Under the pieces are notes generated by a model. The model was not told the DNA's origin. It ran no database searches and saw only the letters and a list, made by a program, of their open reading frames with translations. A program made the translations under genes and the position numbers. From Bradyrhizobium sp. ARR65 (GTDB lineage: Bacteria; Pseudomonadota; Alphaproteobacteria; Rhizobiales; Xanthobacteraceae), in NCBI RefSeq assembly GCF_000472385.1, contig NZ_AWZU01000004.1, positions 124,222 through 188,221 of the forward strand: a stretch of 64,000 nucleotides of DNA, written 5' to 3'. Positions within the stretch are counted from its first letter, which is position 1. Every line of letters starts with the position of its first letter. Shown here piece after piece: positions 8,178-17,135 of this stretch.

Positions 8178-8614
8178 ATGCACCACGTCCACATCGGCAC
8201 GGGGTTTGCGCTCGTCGTCTGCTTCTTTGGCCTTGGCCTGTTCGCCATCCTCTTGGCGCTCATCGCCCCGATGCGTCGCGATCGGGTCGTTACCCGGAAG
8301 GCCGATGAGATTCCTCCCGATCATCGCAACTATGGGCTCAACCGTCGATCGGCTTCGCGGCCATCCTATTCCGGTTATGCCGGTTCACCTGGTTATGCCG
8401 CCGCTCCGATCGGGGCTGCTCCGGTGATCTGAACAGCGGGGCGAACACTGCCGACGTCATGCTCGGCACCATGGCAGGCGTCGCGAGCGGCGAGGCCTTG
8501 GTCGGGGGACATCGCGGCAACGTCTTCATCGAGGAGACCGTTGTGCGCGACGACTTCGGAAGCAGCGGCGGCTTCGTGTGCGACAGTAGCCCGGCCGATG
8601 ACACCGTGCTTTGA
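8178..8614 (+). pseudogene. Single-helix membrane protein, probably frameshifted
   Basis: From ATG 8178 an 84-residue frame encodes a membrane helix (FALVVCFFGLGLFAILLALI) and then a Tyr/Ser/Gly/Pro-rich tail, ending at TGA 8430-8432. One base out of register, the sequence continues without a break (DLNSGANTADVMLGTMAG) to a stop at 8614 with similar composition. This suggests a one-base indel near 8425 in what was a protein of about 145 residues. The function is unknown, and the first frame alone could still be a real small protein. Confidence 0.4.
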
Positions 8615-9107
8615 TATGACCTGGGGCGGCGACGATCAGAGCTAACCCCTCTGATCATTTCTTCACTTTCTCCTCGGCGACGTCGCACGCTCAACAATAG
8701 GGGCGGCCTTACTAACGCCAGGCCGGTTTGACGACACCTTTCTCCGCCAGGCGTTATCGAAGGTCGGCTGCAGGCGAAGAGCAATCGTGAGACCTGATGT
8801 CGGACCAGAAGGGCGTGGCACGACCTTCCTGCCCAGTCGGCTTCGGAAATCCAGGGCGCGTCTCTGCAACGCGACGGCGATCGAGTCGTCTACGTCAGCA
8901 AACGCGGCGAGGGGCCGCTTAGAAATATTAATGACTTCCTCGACTTTCTGGACGAGTAATCGCAGCCAACACAGAGTCCAAGTCAGATTTGATTCAACTG
9001 GCACAGAATCGGTTTGGAGCCGTTTATTCCCTTGCTGCGTTCCCTTTGTTGCGTGTGTAGTCTGCGCCAGTCCAACGCTTCCAGGAGCTCGCGGCGGAGT
9101 GTCCCTT
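8615..9107. other. Decayed sequence, with a C-terminal gene scrap
   Basis: No intact gene was found. On the plus strand a frame ending at the TAA 8957-8959 reads SLQRDGDRVVYVSKRGEG and then NDFLDFLDE, which looks like the genuine C-terminus of a small protein. No start or upstream part is evident. The rest shows nothing recognisable. Confidence 0.3.
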
Positions 9108-9590
9108 TCAGGAAATCTCGATGATTTCAATCTCCTGACCCGATGTTTCGACCACATCCCCAAGTGCCTTGCCCATGAGAGCCCTCGCTACGGGTGAAAC
9201 GTAGGAAATCGTACCCGCTTTCGGATCTGCTTCGTCCTCGCCGACAATACGGTATTTCTGGACACGTCCGTCGGCACGACTGAATGTCACGGTACTTCCG
9301 AAAGAAACGGCATCGATCGATGTAGGATCGGGAACGACCCGTGCGGTCCGAACTCTCGCCGCGAAATACCGCGCGTCCCGCAAAGGAACGGCTCCCTGCC
9401 GCCGCCGTTCGTTTACGTCCTCGATCTTCTGCGCCGCTTCGTACGCCTCCTGGGCCTGTTGGAGTTGGCGCTCTAGCGCTTGCAAACCTGCGGCAGTGAC
9501 GAGATTGGGGTTAAGTGAGATGGGCCGGTCGGGCAGCAGGGTCTCAGATGCCGTTTCGGCACTTTCTTCCTTGGTGAATGCGACGCTCAA
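9108..9590 (-). CDS. GreA/GreB-family transcription elongation factor-like protein
   Basis: A 160-residue protein. An N-terminal coiled-coil stretch (about 38-70, LQALERQLQQAQEAYEAAQK) is followed by the FKBP-like C-terminal domain with YRIVGEDEADPKAGTISYVS and PVARALMGKALGDVV, characteristic of GreA/GreB/Rnk. Such proteins bind the RNA polymerase secondary channel and stimulate transcript cleavage or alter initiation. I prefer the TTG at 9590 as start because AGGAG lies 8 bases upstream and the sequence after it (SVAFTKEESAETASE) looks like the usual N-terminus. An ATG at 9614 is the alternative. As the housekeeping greA should be elsewhere, this is probably an accessory paralogue. Confidence 0.75.
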   Translation of the reverse strand: MSVAFTKEESAETASETLLPDRPISLNPNLVTAAGLQALERQLQQAQEAYEAAQKIEDVNERRRQGAVPLRDARYFAARVRTARVVPDPTSIDAVSFGSTVTFSRADGRVQKYRIVGEDEADPKAGTISYVSPVARALMGKALGDVVETSGQEIEIIEIS

Positions 9591-9862
9591 CTTCGGAACT
9601 CCTGAACTGATCACATATCATGAGCAATGGCGGTAGGACGAGCATACTGCGAGGATGATCCTCCTCCTGTAGGATACAGAGGACCTATATTCGTGCTGAA
9701 AACCGAGTTAAAGCGTTGAGGATTTCCAGTCCTGGTGACGACGCGAGTGCGCATTATGGCATCGTGGAGATCGGATACCGAGAACGGGTGATCCCGCAGA
9801 CCTCCCGATGATGACCGGGTCTTGTACAGGATGTGGATCGTTGGGCGCTGGCCTCTCTTTCT
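9591..9862. other. Gap between integrase and GreA-like gene
   Basis: About 270 bases with no gene or clear signal. It must hold the promoter of the GreA-like gene. Confidence 0.3.
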
Positions 9863-11152
9863 TCAAGCGGCTGACTTGACCAGCCTGAGTTCGGGCTTCT
9901 CCTCAGGCGCAGATTTCGGCTTACGCTTGGGCTTGATGTAATCCGCCCACGCTTGTAGCGCGATCCGGCGCCGTTCGATCATCTCTGCGGTCCAGTACGA
10001 CAATTCACTCTCATCGCCGACGCGATGCGACAGGCAGTGCTCCAGCACTTCGCGGCGGAAGTTGTGCTTGACGCTTTCGCCGCCCCAGTTGCGGAAGGTC
10101 GAGCGCATGCCGTGCATCGTCGCCCTGAACCCGGCCCGCTTGATGCAGCCCGCCAGCGCGTTGGCATAAAACGGCTGGTGCTCCGCGACTTTATCGGACG
10201 GGAACACATAGCGACCAGTGCGCGGCATTGACCTGATGACCTCGATGGCCTGATCCGACAGCGGCACCAGATGATCTTTCGGGTCCGCCTCGCCCTTGAC
10301 CTTCATCTTTGCGGCTGGAATCGTCCATTGCTTCTTGTGGAAGTCGATCTCGTCCCATTCCATCAGCCTGATTTCCTGCGAGCGGGCCACCGTCAGGATA
10401 CCGACTTCGGTGCAGCGGGCCGACACGCCCGTATCATAGCTCAGCGCGGCCATCAGCGCCGGGGCTTTCTCATAAGGTATGGAGGCGTGACCCTTCTTGC
10501 CTCCCTTCTTCTTCCGGTTAAGCCTGCGCGGCGACGGCAGGAGCGGCTTGAGGTTGCCGCGCCAGACGGCCGGGTTGTCTCCGGTGCGCAGCTTGAGCGC
10601 CTTGGCGGCATCGAACAGCCGCTCCAGCCGCTGCCGGGTCCGATCCGCCGTGATCGGCTTGTCGAACCAGATGGTCTTGAGTGCGGCGAGGACGTGGTCG
10701 GTCTCGATCTCGTGCAGCTTCATGGCGTGCAGGAGGTTCATGTCAGCAATGGAGCGCTTCCATTGCTTCTCTTCCTCCGGGCTCTTGCCCTTGCACCAGT
10801 CCGGGTATTGGCTCTCGGCGAACTCCTTGAACGTGATCCCGGCCTTTCTTTCGACCCGCTTCTTGATGCGCGGGTCGATGCCTTTCTGCTTGAGGTCGAC
10901 CCGGAACTCACGCACCCGGTCGCGTGCCCCGGAGAGGCACAGCACGTCTCTAAGATGACTGTCCTTGTCGCCGAGCTTGGCGAATTCCATGCGCTGGCGT
11001 TTGCCTTCGAGATCGGTGAAGCGGTAGGTCCAGATGCGCTCGATGGTGCCGCCCCGCTCGACCACCGACAGGAACAGGCCATGGCCGTCGCTGTGGTCGC
11101 CACATGGCAAAGATTTAAGTTTTGCCGGGTTTAACAAGACCTTACTCTCCAA
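9863..11152 (-). CDS. P4-type tyrosine recombinase (island integrase)
   Basis: A 429-residue integrase. The N-terminal DUF4102-type arm-binding domain spans about 1-100, the core-binding domain about 105-215, and the catalytic domain the remainder. Active-site residues visible are Arg257 (in TVARSQEIRLMEWDEID), His347 and Arg350 (HGMRSTFRNW), His376 (EHCLSH) and the nucleophile Tyr386 (SYWTAEMIERRR). All are present and the length is normal, so it should be functional. It ends the island next to the repeat-rich 11,153-11,541 segment and is transcribed away from it, the usual position for an integrase beside its attachment site. Confidence 0.9.
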   Translation of the reverse strand: MESKVLLNPAKLKSLPCGDHSDGHGLFLSVVERGGTIERIWTYRFTDLEGKRQRMEFAKLGDKDSHLRDVLCLSGARDRVREFRVDLKQKGIDPRIKKRVERKAGITFKEFAESQYPDWCKGKSPEEEKQWKRSIADMNLLHAMKLHEIETDHVLAALKTIWFDKPITADRTRQRLERLFDAAKALKLRTGDNPAVWRGNLKPLLPSPRRLNRKKKGGKKGHASIPYEKAPALMAALSYDTGVSARCTEVGILTVARSQEIRLMEWDEIDFHKKQWTIPAAKMKVKGEADPKDHLVPLSDQAIEVIRSMPRTGRYVFPSDKVAEHQPFYANALAGCIKRAGFRATMHGMRSTFRNWGGESVKHNFRREVLEHCLSHRVGDESELSYWTAEMIERRRIALQAWADYIKPKRKPKSAPEEKPELRLVKSAA

Positions 11153-11519
11153 ATCGGCAATCTGGCCGTAGCGCGCCCAAAAACGATCCGTGACGGCCGA
11201 AACGAGAGTGAAATTCGGCCTCTAACCCGCAGGTGTTGGCGCGTTCTCGACCGCCTTACCAGTTGCCGTCACGGATCGATTGGGTTGCCCCCGAGTGAGA
11301 CGTTTCGGCTCGATGAACCACATGATAGTATCGTCACGGATACTTTGGAAGAGGCGCGGCCCTGAACTTACCGATTTCTTACCGCGTCAGGTTCGCGCTC
11401 GGACGACAGCGGGTGATAGAGGATGATAACAAATGGAGCTAAGCCATTGGAAACGTTCACGTCACCCGATAGCGAGTGACAGGCCGTGATAGCGCGCAAT
11501 CCCCTCCAAATCGGTACAT
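11153..11519. repeat. Repeat-rich integrase-proximal region (candidate arm/core sites)
   Basis: No gene is present. The 13-mer GATCCGTGACGGC occurs directly at 11185-11197 and again at the island end, 11520-11532. It is inverted at 11265-11277, and a 9-base inverted part lies at 11333-11341. CTCCAAATCGG is repeated at 11147-11157 and 11504-11514. GCCGAAACG (11196-11204) has its inverse CGTTTCGGC at 11301-11309. This density between an integrase and a junction fits recombinase binding sites. Confidence 0.55.
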
Positions 11520-11541
11520 GATCCGTGACGGCATTCGGTAA
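11509..11541 (+). other. Putative attachment site: 3' end of an OmpR-type response regulator
   Basis: The frame ending at TAA 11539-11541 reads RYMIRDGIR before the stop, which matches the closing residues of OmpR/PhoB-family regulators (GVGYxxR near the end). No regulator lies upstream, because integrase-side island DNA begins instead. The regulator stop overlaps the kinase start (GTG 11525), as in intact regulator-kinase operons. The simplest reading is integration into the regulator's last codons, with the rest of that gene at the other end of the island, left of this window. Confidence 0.55.
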
Positions 11542-12988
11542 GCTGATCCGAACCACGGCGTTCCGGCTGACGCTGTTTTATCTTTTTCTGTTTGCCCTGT
11601 TTGCCGCCTCGCTCGTCGGCTATTTCGCCTGGAATACGCGCCGACTGATCACCGAGCAGATCACCAGCACGGTGAATGCCGAGACCGGCGAGATCACCGA
11701 CATCTACAACCGCCGCGGCCTGCGCGGGCTGGTCTTCACCATAGAGAGCCGTGCGCTGCGACCCGGCTCCAATCTCTACCTCGTCACAACCCCGACGGGC
11801 CAGGCGATCGCCGGAAATGTCGGCTCGCTCGCGCCCGGCGTCATGGGGACCACCGGCTGGTCCGAGACGGCTTACCGGCGGCTCGAGGATCAGGACAGGA
11901 CCGACCATCGTGCGCTGGTGCGCGTGACGGAGCTTTCCAGCGGCTTTCGCCTCTTGATTGGTCGCGATCTCGACGAACGACGGCGCATGTTTGTGATCGT
12001 CGCCAAGGCCGCCCAATGGTCGGTCCTGGTGGTCGTGGTGCTCGGCATCGCCGGCGGCATTTTCGTCGCACGGCGGGTGCTGCAGCGGATCGATGCGATG
12101 ACCGGCACCACCCAGCAGATCATGGCGGGCGATCTCTCTGGCCGGCTGCCGGTCGGACGCAGCGGCGACGAACTCGATCGTCTGGCGGGGAACCTCAATG
12201 CCATGCTCGAGCGCATCGAAGCGCTGATGAAGGGATTGAAGGAAGTCTCTGACAACATCGCGCATGACCTGAAGACTCCGCTGACCCGCTTGCGCAACCG
12301 CGCCGAGGAGGCGCTGGCGAAATCAAGCTGCGAGGCCGATTACCGCGCAGCTCTCGAGCGCACCATCGAGGAGTCCGACGGGCTCATTCGCACCTTCAAC
12401 GCGCTGTTGATGATCGCGCGCGCCGAGTCGGGGCAGGCGCGCGGCAACATGGATGATTTCGATGCCGCCGACGTCGCCAGCGGCATTCACGAGCTCTACG
12501 AGCCGCTGGCGGAGGAGGATGATATGAGCCTGCGGCTGAAAACCGCACCGGCGCCGCTGCACGGCAACCGCGAATTGATCAGCCAGGCGCTGGCCAACCT
12601 CGTCGAGAATGCGATCAAGTATGGCAAGCCGGTTCCCGCCAGCCAGCCGGGTACGGTGGTCAGCCTGGATGCCAAGCAAATTCTGATCGAAGCCAGGCGC
12701 GAGGGCGACCAGATCCTGCTCAGCGTCACCGATCGTGGCCCCGGAATCCCGCCCGGCGACCGCAAGCATGCTGTGGAGCGCTTTGTTCGGCTGGACTCCA
12801 GCCGCACCCAGCCTGGGTCTGGGCTCGGGCTGAGCCTTGCATCCGCGGTGGCGACGCTGCATGGCGGCGAGTTGCGCTTGGGTGATGCCCATCCCGGACT
12901 GATTGCCACGCTGGCGATACCCGCGCGCGCCGCTTTCAGTGACAGGCTTGCGGCTCAAACGCAGGATGTGCCACAGAAGGTGGCATGA
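11525..12988 (+). CDS. Membrane sensor histidine kinase
   Basis: A 487-residue two-component kinase. TM1 spans about 14-36. A periplasmic sensor region follows to about 155, then TM2 (VLVVVVLGIAGGIFVARRVL). A HAMP linker precedes the HisKA phosphoacceptor site (NIAHDLKTPLTRLRNRAEEA), and the ATPase domain has the N box (NLVENAIKYG), G1 (DRGPGIPPGD) and G2 (GSGLGLSLA). It starts at GTG 11525 inside the end of a response regulator frame and its stop overlaps the glnE start as ATGA. Its regulator appears to have been separated by island integration. The signal sensed is unknown. Confidence 0.88.
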   Translation: MTAFGKLIRTTAFRLTLFYLFLFALFAASLVGYFAWNTRRLITEQITSTVNAETGEITDIYNRRGLRGLVFTIESRALRPGSNLYLVTTPTGQAIAGNVGSLAPGVMGTTGWSETAYRRLEDQDRTDHRALVRVTELSSGFRLLIGRDLDERRRMFVIVAKAAQWSVLVVVVLGIAGGIFVARRVLQRIDAMTGTTQQIMAGDLSGRLPVGRSGDELDRLAGNLNAMLERIEALMKGLKEVSDNIAHDLKTPLTRLRNRAEEALAKSSCEADYRAALERTIEESDGLIRTFNALLMIARAESGQARGNMDDFDAADVASGIHELYEPLAEEDDMSLRLKTAPAPLHGNRELISQALANLVENAIKYGKPVPASQPGTVVSLDAKQILIEARREGDQILLSVTDRGPGIPPGDRKHAVERFVRLDSSRTQPGSGLGLSLASAVATLHGGELRLGDAHPGLIATLAIPARAAFSDRLAAQTQDVPQKVA

Positions 12989-15948
12989 TCCTTACCGCGC
13001 CGGGCAATGCGGATCAGTTGAGTTTAGCCGCACGGTTCGTTGAAGGACCGTATATTGCCGCACCCGAAAAGGCCGAACAGAGACTGGCGGACTGGCTCGC
13101 CGAGCTCGAGCCGGAACAGTCGGCCGCGTTCGCGCCACTGCTCGACCACCCCTTTGCCAAACGCGTTTTACTCGGGATTGCCGAGTTTTCGCCCTATCTG
13201 TTCGACCTAGTTCGCAGCGATGCGGCGCGCCTGATCCGGCTCCTGCGTTGCAAGCCGGACCGGCATCTTGCTGCATTGATCGAGACGACTTCGGCCGAGG
13301 TCTTTGCCGCGCCCGGCGAGACCGAGGTGATGCGTTTGCTTCGCCGCATGAAGTCGGAAGCGGCGCTTCTGATTGCGCTTTGCGACATCGGCGGCGTCTG
13401 GCCGGTGATGCGGGTCACCGCAGCGCTGACCGAACTCGCGACCGTCTCGGTCCAGGCGGCGCTACGTTATCTGCTGCGGCAGGAAACCGTGCGCGGGCGC
13501 TTGTCGCCGCCCAATCCCGAACGGCCCGAGGAGGGCAGCGGCCTGTTCGTGCTGGCCATGGGTAAGATGGGGGCGGGTGAACTCAACTATTCCAGCGACA
13601 TCGATCTGATCGTGTTCTTCGATCCCGCCGCACCGACCTTGGCGCGCGACATCGAGCCGCAGCCCTTCTTCGTCCGTATCACGCAGGCGATGGCGCGCCT
13701 GTTGCAGCAGCGCACCAGCGATGGCTACGTGTTCCGTGTCGATTTGCGGCTGCGGCCGGATCCCGCCTCCACGCAAGTGGCGATGTCGACGGAAGCGGCG
13801 CTGCATTATTACGAGCGGGAAGGGCGCACCTGGGAGCGTGCCGCGATGATCAAGGCGCGCGCCTGCGCCGGCGACCTTGCGGCGGGCGAAGCGATGATCG
13901 CGGAGCTTGCGCCCTTCGTTTGGCGCAAACACCTCGATTTCGCCGCGCTTGCCGACGTCCATGAAATGAAGCGGCAGATGCAGACCTACCGCCGCCAGAG
14001 CGAGATCGCCGTCGAAGGTCATAACGTCAAGGTCGGTCGCGGTGGCATCCGCGAGATCGAGTTTTTCGCGCAAACCCAGCAGTTGATCGCCGGCGGCCGT
14101 CATGGGGAGTTGCGCGTGCGTCCGACGCTGGATGCGCTGGAGGTGCTGGCCACCAGCAACTGGATCACCTTCCAGGCGCGCGACGAATTGAGCGTGGCCT
14201 ACCAATTCCTGCGTCGCGTCGAGCACCGGCTGCAGATGGTCGCCGACGAGCAGACCCACAGCCTGCCGGAGGAGGTGGAAGCTGTCGAACGCTTTGCGCA
14301 CTTCTTCGGCTATGACAGCCGCGAAGCCTTTGCCAAGGATCTGCTGGTTCAGCTCAATATCGTGCAGGGCCACTACGGCAAGCTGTTCGAGGCAGACGAT
14401 CCCACCGGCACCGCAAAACTGCCGCCGATCGATTACGGCGCCGGGCCCGAAGACCCGCGCCTGCTCGAGCATCTGAGAACGCTCGGCTTCAAGGAGGCCG
14501 CCAAGGTGGCGGACACCGTGCGGCAATGGCTGGCAGGCGAGTATCGTGTGTTCCGAACGGAATCGACGCGAAGCGCCTTTGCCGAGTTCGTGCCGGCGCT
14601 GATGGATGGCCTGGCGCACGCGGAAGAGCCCGATCACGCGGTCGCCGCTTTCGACCGTTTCCTGCAGGCGCTGCAGCGGGGCGGCCGGCTGATTACGCTT
14701 TTGAGCCAGAACCGCGAACTGGTGGCGCTGGTCGCGCTCGTGCTCGGCGCCGCGCCTCGGCTCGGCGAGATGCTGGCCCGGCAGCCGCAATTGATGGACG
14801 GCCTGATCGATCCGCGCTTCTTCGGCGCCATGCCGGACAGGCGCGAATTGTCGATGCGGCTTGCGGCGACATTGACGGATGCGAATGCTTACGAGGAGTT
14901 TCTCGATCGCTTGCGGCTGTTCGGGCAGGAGAGCCTGTTTCTGATCGGCACACGCATTCTCTCCGGCACCGTGTCGGCGCAGCAGGCGAGCACGGCGTTT
15001 GCCGATGTTGCCGAAGGTATCGTTCATACCGTGCACGGATTGGTCACCGATCGCTTCGCGGCCCAGCACGGGCGCATCAAGGGGCAGGAGACGGCGATCC
15101 TCGCCATGGGCCGGCTCGGCAGCCGGGAAATGACTGCGTCTTCCGATCTCGACCTGATCCTGCTCTACGACTTCGACCCTGAATATCCGGATTCCGACGG
15201 CGCGAAGTCCCTGCACGGCGCGCATTACTTCGCGCGCTTCACCCAGCGGCTGATCAGCGCCTTCACCACGCGCACGAATTACGGCGTGTTGTACGAGATC
15301 GACATGCGGCTGCGTCCGTCAGGGCGCGCAGGCCCCTTGGCGTCCCACATCAAGTCGTTCGCCGAATATCAGGAACGCGAGGCCTGGACCTGGGAGCACA
15401 TGGCGCTGACGCGGGCGCGGGTGATCTCGGCTTCGCCGGAGTTCCGGGCCCGGATCGAACAAGTCATTCGTACCGCGCTGACCCGGCCGCGCGACGCCGG
15501 CAGCATTGCCCATGACGTTGCCGACATGCGCCGTGCCATCGCTCAGGAGAAGGGCGAAGGCGATCATTGGGACCTGAAACATGCCGCCGGCGGCACGCTG
15601 GACATCGATTTCATCGCGCAGTACCTGCAGCTCGTGCATGCCAGCGAAAAACCCGACATTCTCGACGTCAGCACGCTGCAGGTCCTGGAGAACGCCGAAC
15701 GGCTGGGCGTGTTGCCGCACGCCGAAGCGGAGGTGTTGCGCGCCGCGGCGCGGCTTTATCACGACCTGACGCAGATCCTCAGGCTGTGCGTGAGCGAGCG
15801 CTTCAGGCCTGAGACGGCCGGCGACGATCTGCTGCACGTGATGGCCCGCGCTGGCGACGCCCCGGATTTCTCCGCGCTGGAAGCGCGCGTCATGGAAACG
15901 CAGGCCGAGGTGCGACGGCTGTTCGGCGTGATCGTGGAGGGGCGATAG
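12985..15948 (+). CDS. glnE: Bifunctional glutamine synthetase adenylyltransferase/adenylyl-removing enzyme
   Basis: This 987-residue protein adenylylates and deadenylylates glutamine synthetase in response to PII, which tunes ammonia assimilation. It has the expected duplicated nucleotidyltransferase architecture. The N-terminal adenylyl-removing domain has GKMGAGELNYSSDIDLIVFF near residue 195, and the C-terminal adenylyltransferase domain has GRLGSREMTASSDLDLILLY near 710. Each is followed by a GlnD-type helical region with conserved REIEFFAQ and LDIDFIAQY. Length and motifs are normal. The start overlaps the kinase stop by 4 bases, so it is translationally coupled to the kinase. If the original promoter lay before the response regulator, the island insertion may have changed its expression. 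Confidence 0.95.
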   Translation: MILTAPGNADQLSLAARFVEGPYIAAPEKAEQRLADWLAELEPEQSAAFAPLLDHPFAKRVLLGIAEFSPYLFDLVRSDAARLIRLLRCKPDRHLAALIETTSAEVFAAPGETEVMRLLRRMKSEAALLIALCDIGGVWPVMRVTAALTELATVSVQAALRYLLRQETVRGRLSPPNPERPEEGSGLFVLAMGKMGAGELNYSSDIDLIVFFDPAAPTLARDIEPQPFFVRITQAMARLLQQRTSDGYVFRVDLRLRPDPASTQVAMSTEAALHYYEREGRTWERAAMIKARACAGDLAAGEAMIAELAPFVWRKHLDFAALADVHEMKRQMQTYRRQSEIAVEGHNVKVGRGGIREIEFFAQTQQLIAGGRHGELRVRPTLDALEVLATSNWITFQARDELSVAYQFLRRVEHRLQMVADEQTHSLPEEVEAVERFAHFFGYDSREAFAKDLLVQLNIVQGHYGKLFEADDPTGTAKLPPIDYGAGPEDPRLLEHLRTLGFKEAAKVADTVRQWLAGEYRVFRTESTRSAFAEFVPALMDGLAHAEEPDHAVAAFDRFLQALQRGGRLITLLSQNRELVALVALVLGAAPRLGEMLARQPQLMDGLIDPRFFGAMPDRRELSMRLAATLTDANAYEEFLDRLRLFGQESLFLIGTRILSGTVSAQQASTAFADVAEGIVHTVHGLVTDRFAAQHGRIKGQETAILAMGRLGSREMTASSDLDLILLYDFDPEYPDSDGAKSLHGAHYFARFTQRLISAFTTRTNYGVLYEIDMRLRPSGRAGPLASHIKSFAEYQEREAWTWEHMALTRARVISASPEFRARIEQVIRTALTRPRDAGSIAHDVADMRRAIAQEKGEGDHWDLKHAAGGTLDIDFIAQYLQLVHASEKPDILDVSTLQVLENAERLGVLPHAEAEVLRAAARLYHDLTQILRLCVSERFRPETAGDDLLHVMARAGDAPDFSALEARVMETQAEVRRLFGVIVEGR

Positions 15949-15980
15949 CGCCCACCAACCGCCACGAGCTCCCAACTATC

Positions 15981-16060
15981 ACCGTCACCCCGCGCAAACG
16001 GCTTCGCCGTTTGCCGCTGGAGGCGCCGACGCGAAGTGGCGGCCTCGAAGGGCGACGGTT
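15981..16060. repeat. REP-like palindrome
   Basis: A perfect hairpin GCAAACGGC-TTC-GCCGTTTGC lies at 15994-16014, between convergent glnE and fdsD. It is followed by GGCCTCGAAGGGCGACGG, which shares CCTCGAAGGGCGACGG with the larger palindromic repeat at 23240-23356. It looks like a short member of the same dispersed repeat family. It could also help terminate either gene, although no T-run follows. Confidence 0.55.
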
Positions 16061-16099
16061 CAAGATAGGGGGTGCTTCAGTCGAAAACCGCCGCGCCAG

Positions 16100-16312
16100 T
16101 TACGTCTGCTTCAGCGTTGTAATCGCGTCGCGGACGTTGGCGTCGAGCCCCGCGCCGCCCTGGTCGAGATGGGCGAGAATGGCGGAGCGCATGCGCGGGT
16201 CCCAGAACTTCCTGATATGTTCGGCGATGCCCGGCACGGCCTTGTCGTGGCCCTGGCTCTGAAAGAACTTGCCGATCTGGTTGGCCATGTAGATCAGCCG
16301 GTCAGGCGACAT
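16100..16312 (-). CDS. fdsD: Formate dehydrogenase delta subunit
   Basis: This 70-residue protein matches FdsD, the small subunit of the soluble NAD-linked formate dehydrogenase, needed for assembly or stability. Recognisable segments are RLIYMANQIGKFFQSQGHD, then HIRKFWDPRMRSAILAHL. I place the start at ATG 16312, which overlaps the end of fdhD by 11 bases. The open frame extends further upstream but only inside fdhD. It is the last gene of the fdsGBACD operon. Confidence 0.9.
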   Translation of the reverse strand: MSPDRLIYMANQIGKFFQSQGHDKAVPGIAEHIRKFWDPRMRSAILAHLDQGGAGLDANVRDAITTLKQT

Positions 16313-17132
16313 TTTCGATCTCCCTTGCGCTGACGTCGGCGACAATTCGCTCCGGATGGGTGAAGACTTCGAAACCGTCAGCACGCGCAATACCGATGAG
16401 GGTTATTCCCGCGGCTTTCGCCATGCGTACCGCGAGCGCTGTGGGCGCGGAGACGGCGACCATGACAGGGGCGCCCAGCGCCGCCGTCTTCTGCACCATC
16501 TCGACCGAGACCCGGCTGGTCAGCAGCACCATGCCGTCGCCCGCGGAAACCTGCGCAAGCGTCAACGCGCCGCAAAGCTTGTCGAGCGCGTTGTGCCGCC
16601 CGACATCCTCGCGCAGGCTGACGATGCCGCGCGACGGCGTCCAGAACGCCGCGGCATGCACGGCGCGGGTCTCGATGTTGATCTGCTGCAGCGGGGCGAT
16701 GCCTTGCATCGCCGTCATCACCTCCCGCTGTGAGAAGCGGCCGCCCTTGGCCACGACGGCGGGCGGACGCACGGCTTCCGCAATCGAATCGATGCCGCAG
16801 AGGCCGCAGCCGGTGGGGCCGGCGATCTGGCGCCGGCGTTCATTGATGAATTCGGCCCGCGCAGGGGAAAGCCACACGCGCAGCTCTATGCCATCGTCGA
16901 GTTCGATGATGTCGAGCGAAGCGATGTCTTGCGGCGACTGCACGATGCCTTCACTCAGGCTGAAGCCGATCGCAAAATCCTCAAGATCCTGCGGTGTCGC
17001 CATCATCACCGCGTAGGTGCCGCCGTTATAGGTCAGCGCGATCGCGGTCTCCTCGGGGATCGTGCGCCTGCCGCGGCAGGCGCCGTCCTCGCGCCAGACC
17101 TGTCGATCGACTGAGCGGACGGGAAGGTGCAT
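16302..17132 (-). CDS. fdhD: Formate dehydrogenase sulfurtransferase/accessory protein FdhD (FdsC)
   Basis: This 276-residue protein delivers sulfur from a cysteine desulfurase to the molybdenum cofactor of formate dehydrogenase, which is required for activity. The catalytic pair lies in GCGLCGIDSI. Other family marks are EETAIALTYNGG, LSEGIVQSPQDI and REDVGRHNALDKLCGA. It lies 3 bases after the fdsA stop and overlaps fdsD, so it is tightly coupled. In fds operons this gene is often named fdsC. Confidence 0.93.
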   Translation of the reverse strand: MHLPVRSVDRQVWREDGACRGRRTIPEETAIALTYNGGTYAVMMATPQDLEDFAIGFSLSEGIVQSPQDIASLDIIELDDGIELRVWLSPARAEFINERRRQIAGPTGCGLCGIDSIAEAVRPPAVVAKGGRFSQREVMTAMQGIAPLQQINIETRAVHAAAFWTPSRGIVSLREDVGRHNALDKLCGALTLAQVSAGDGMVLLTSRVSVEMVQKTAALGAPVMVAVSAPTALAVRMAKAAGITLIGIARADGFEVFTHPERIVADVSAREIENVA

Positions 17133-17135
17133 GCG

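Noticed and set aside
10271..11134. 287-codon frame opposite the integrase
   Set aside because: Shadow of an integrase with all catalytic residues present.
13462..15225. 587-codon frame opposite glnE
   Set aside because: Antisense shadow. The glnE motifs on the plus strand are unambiguous.
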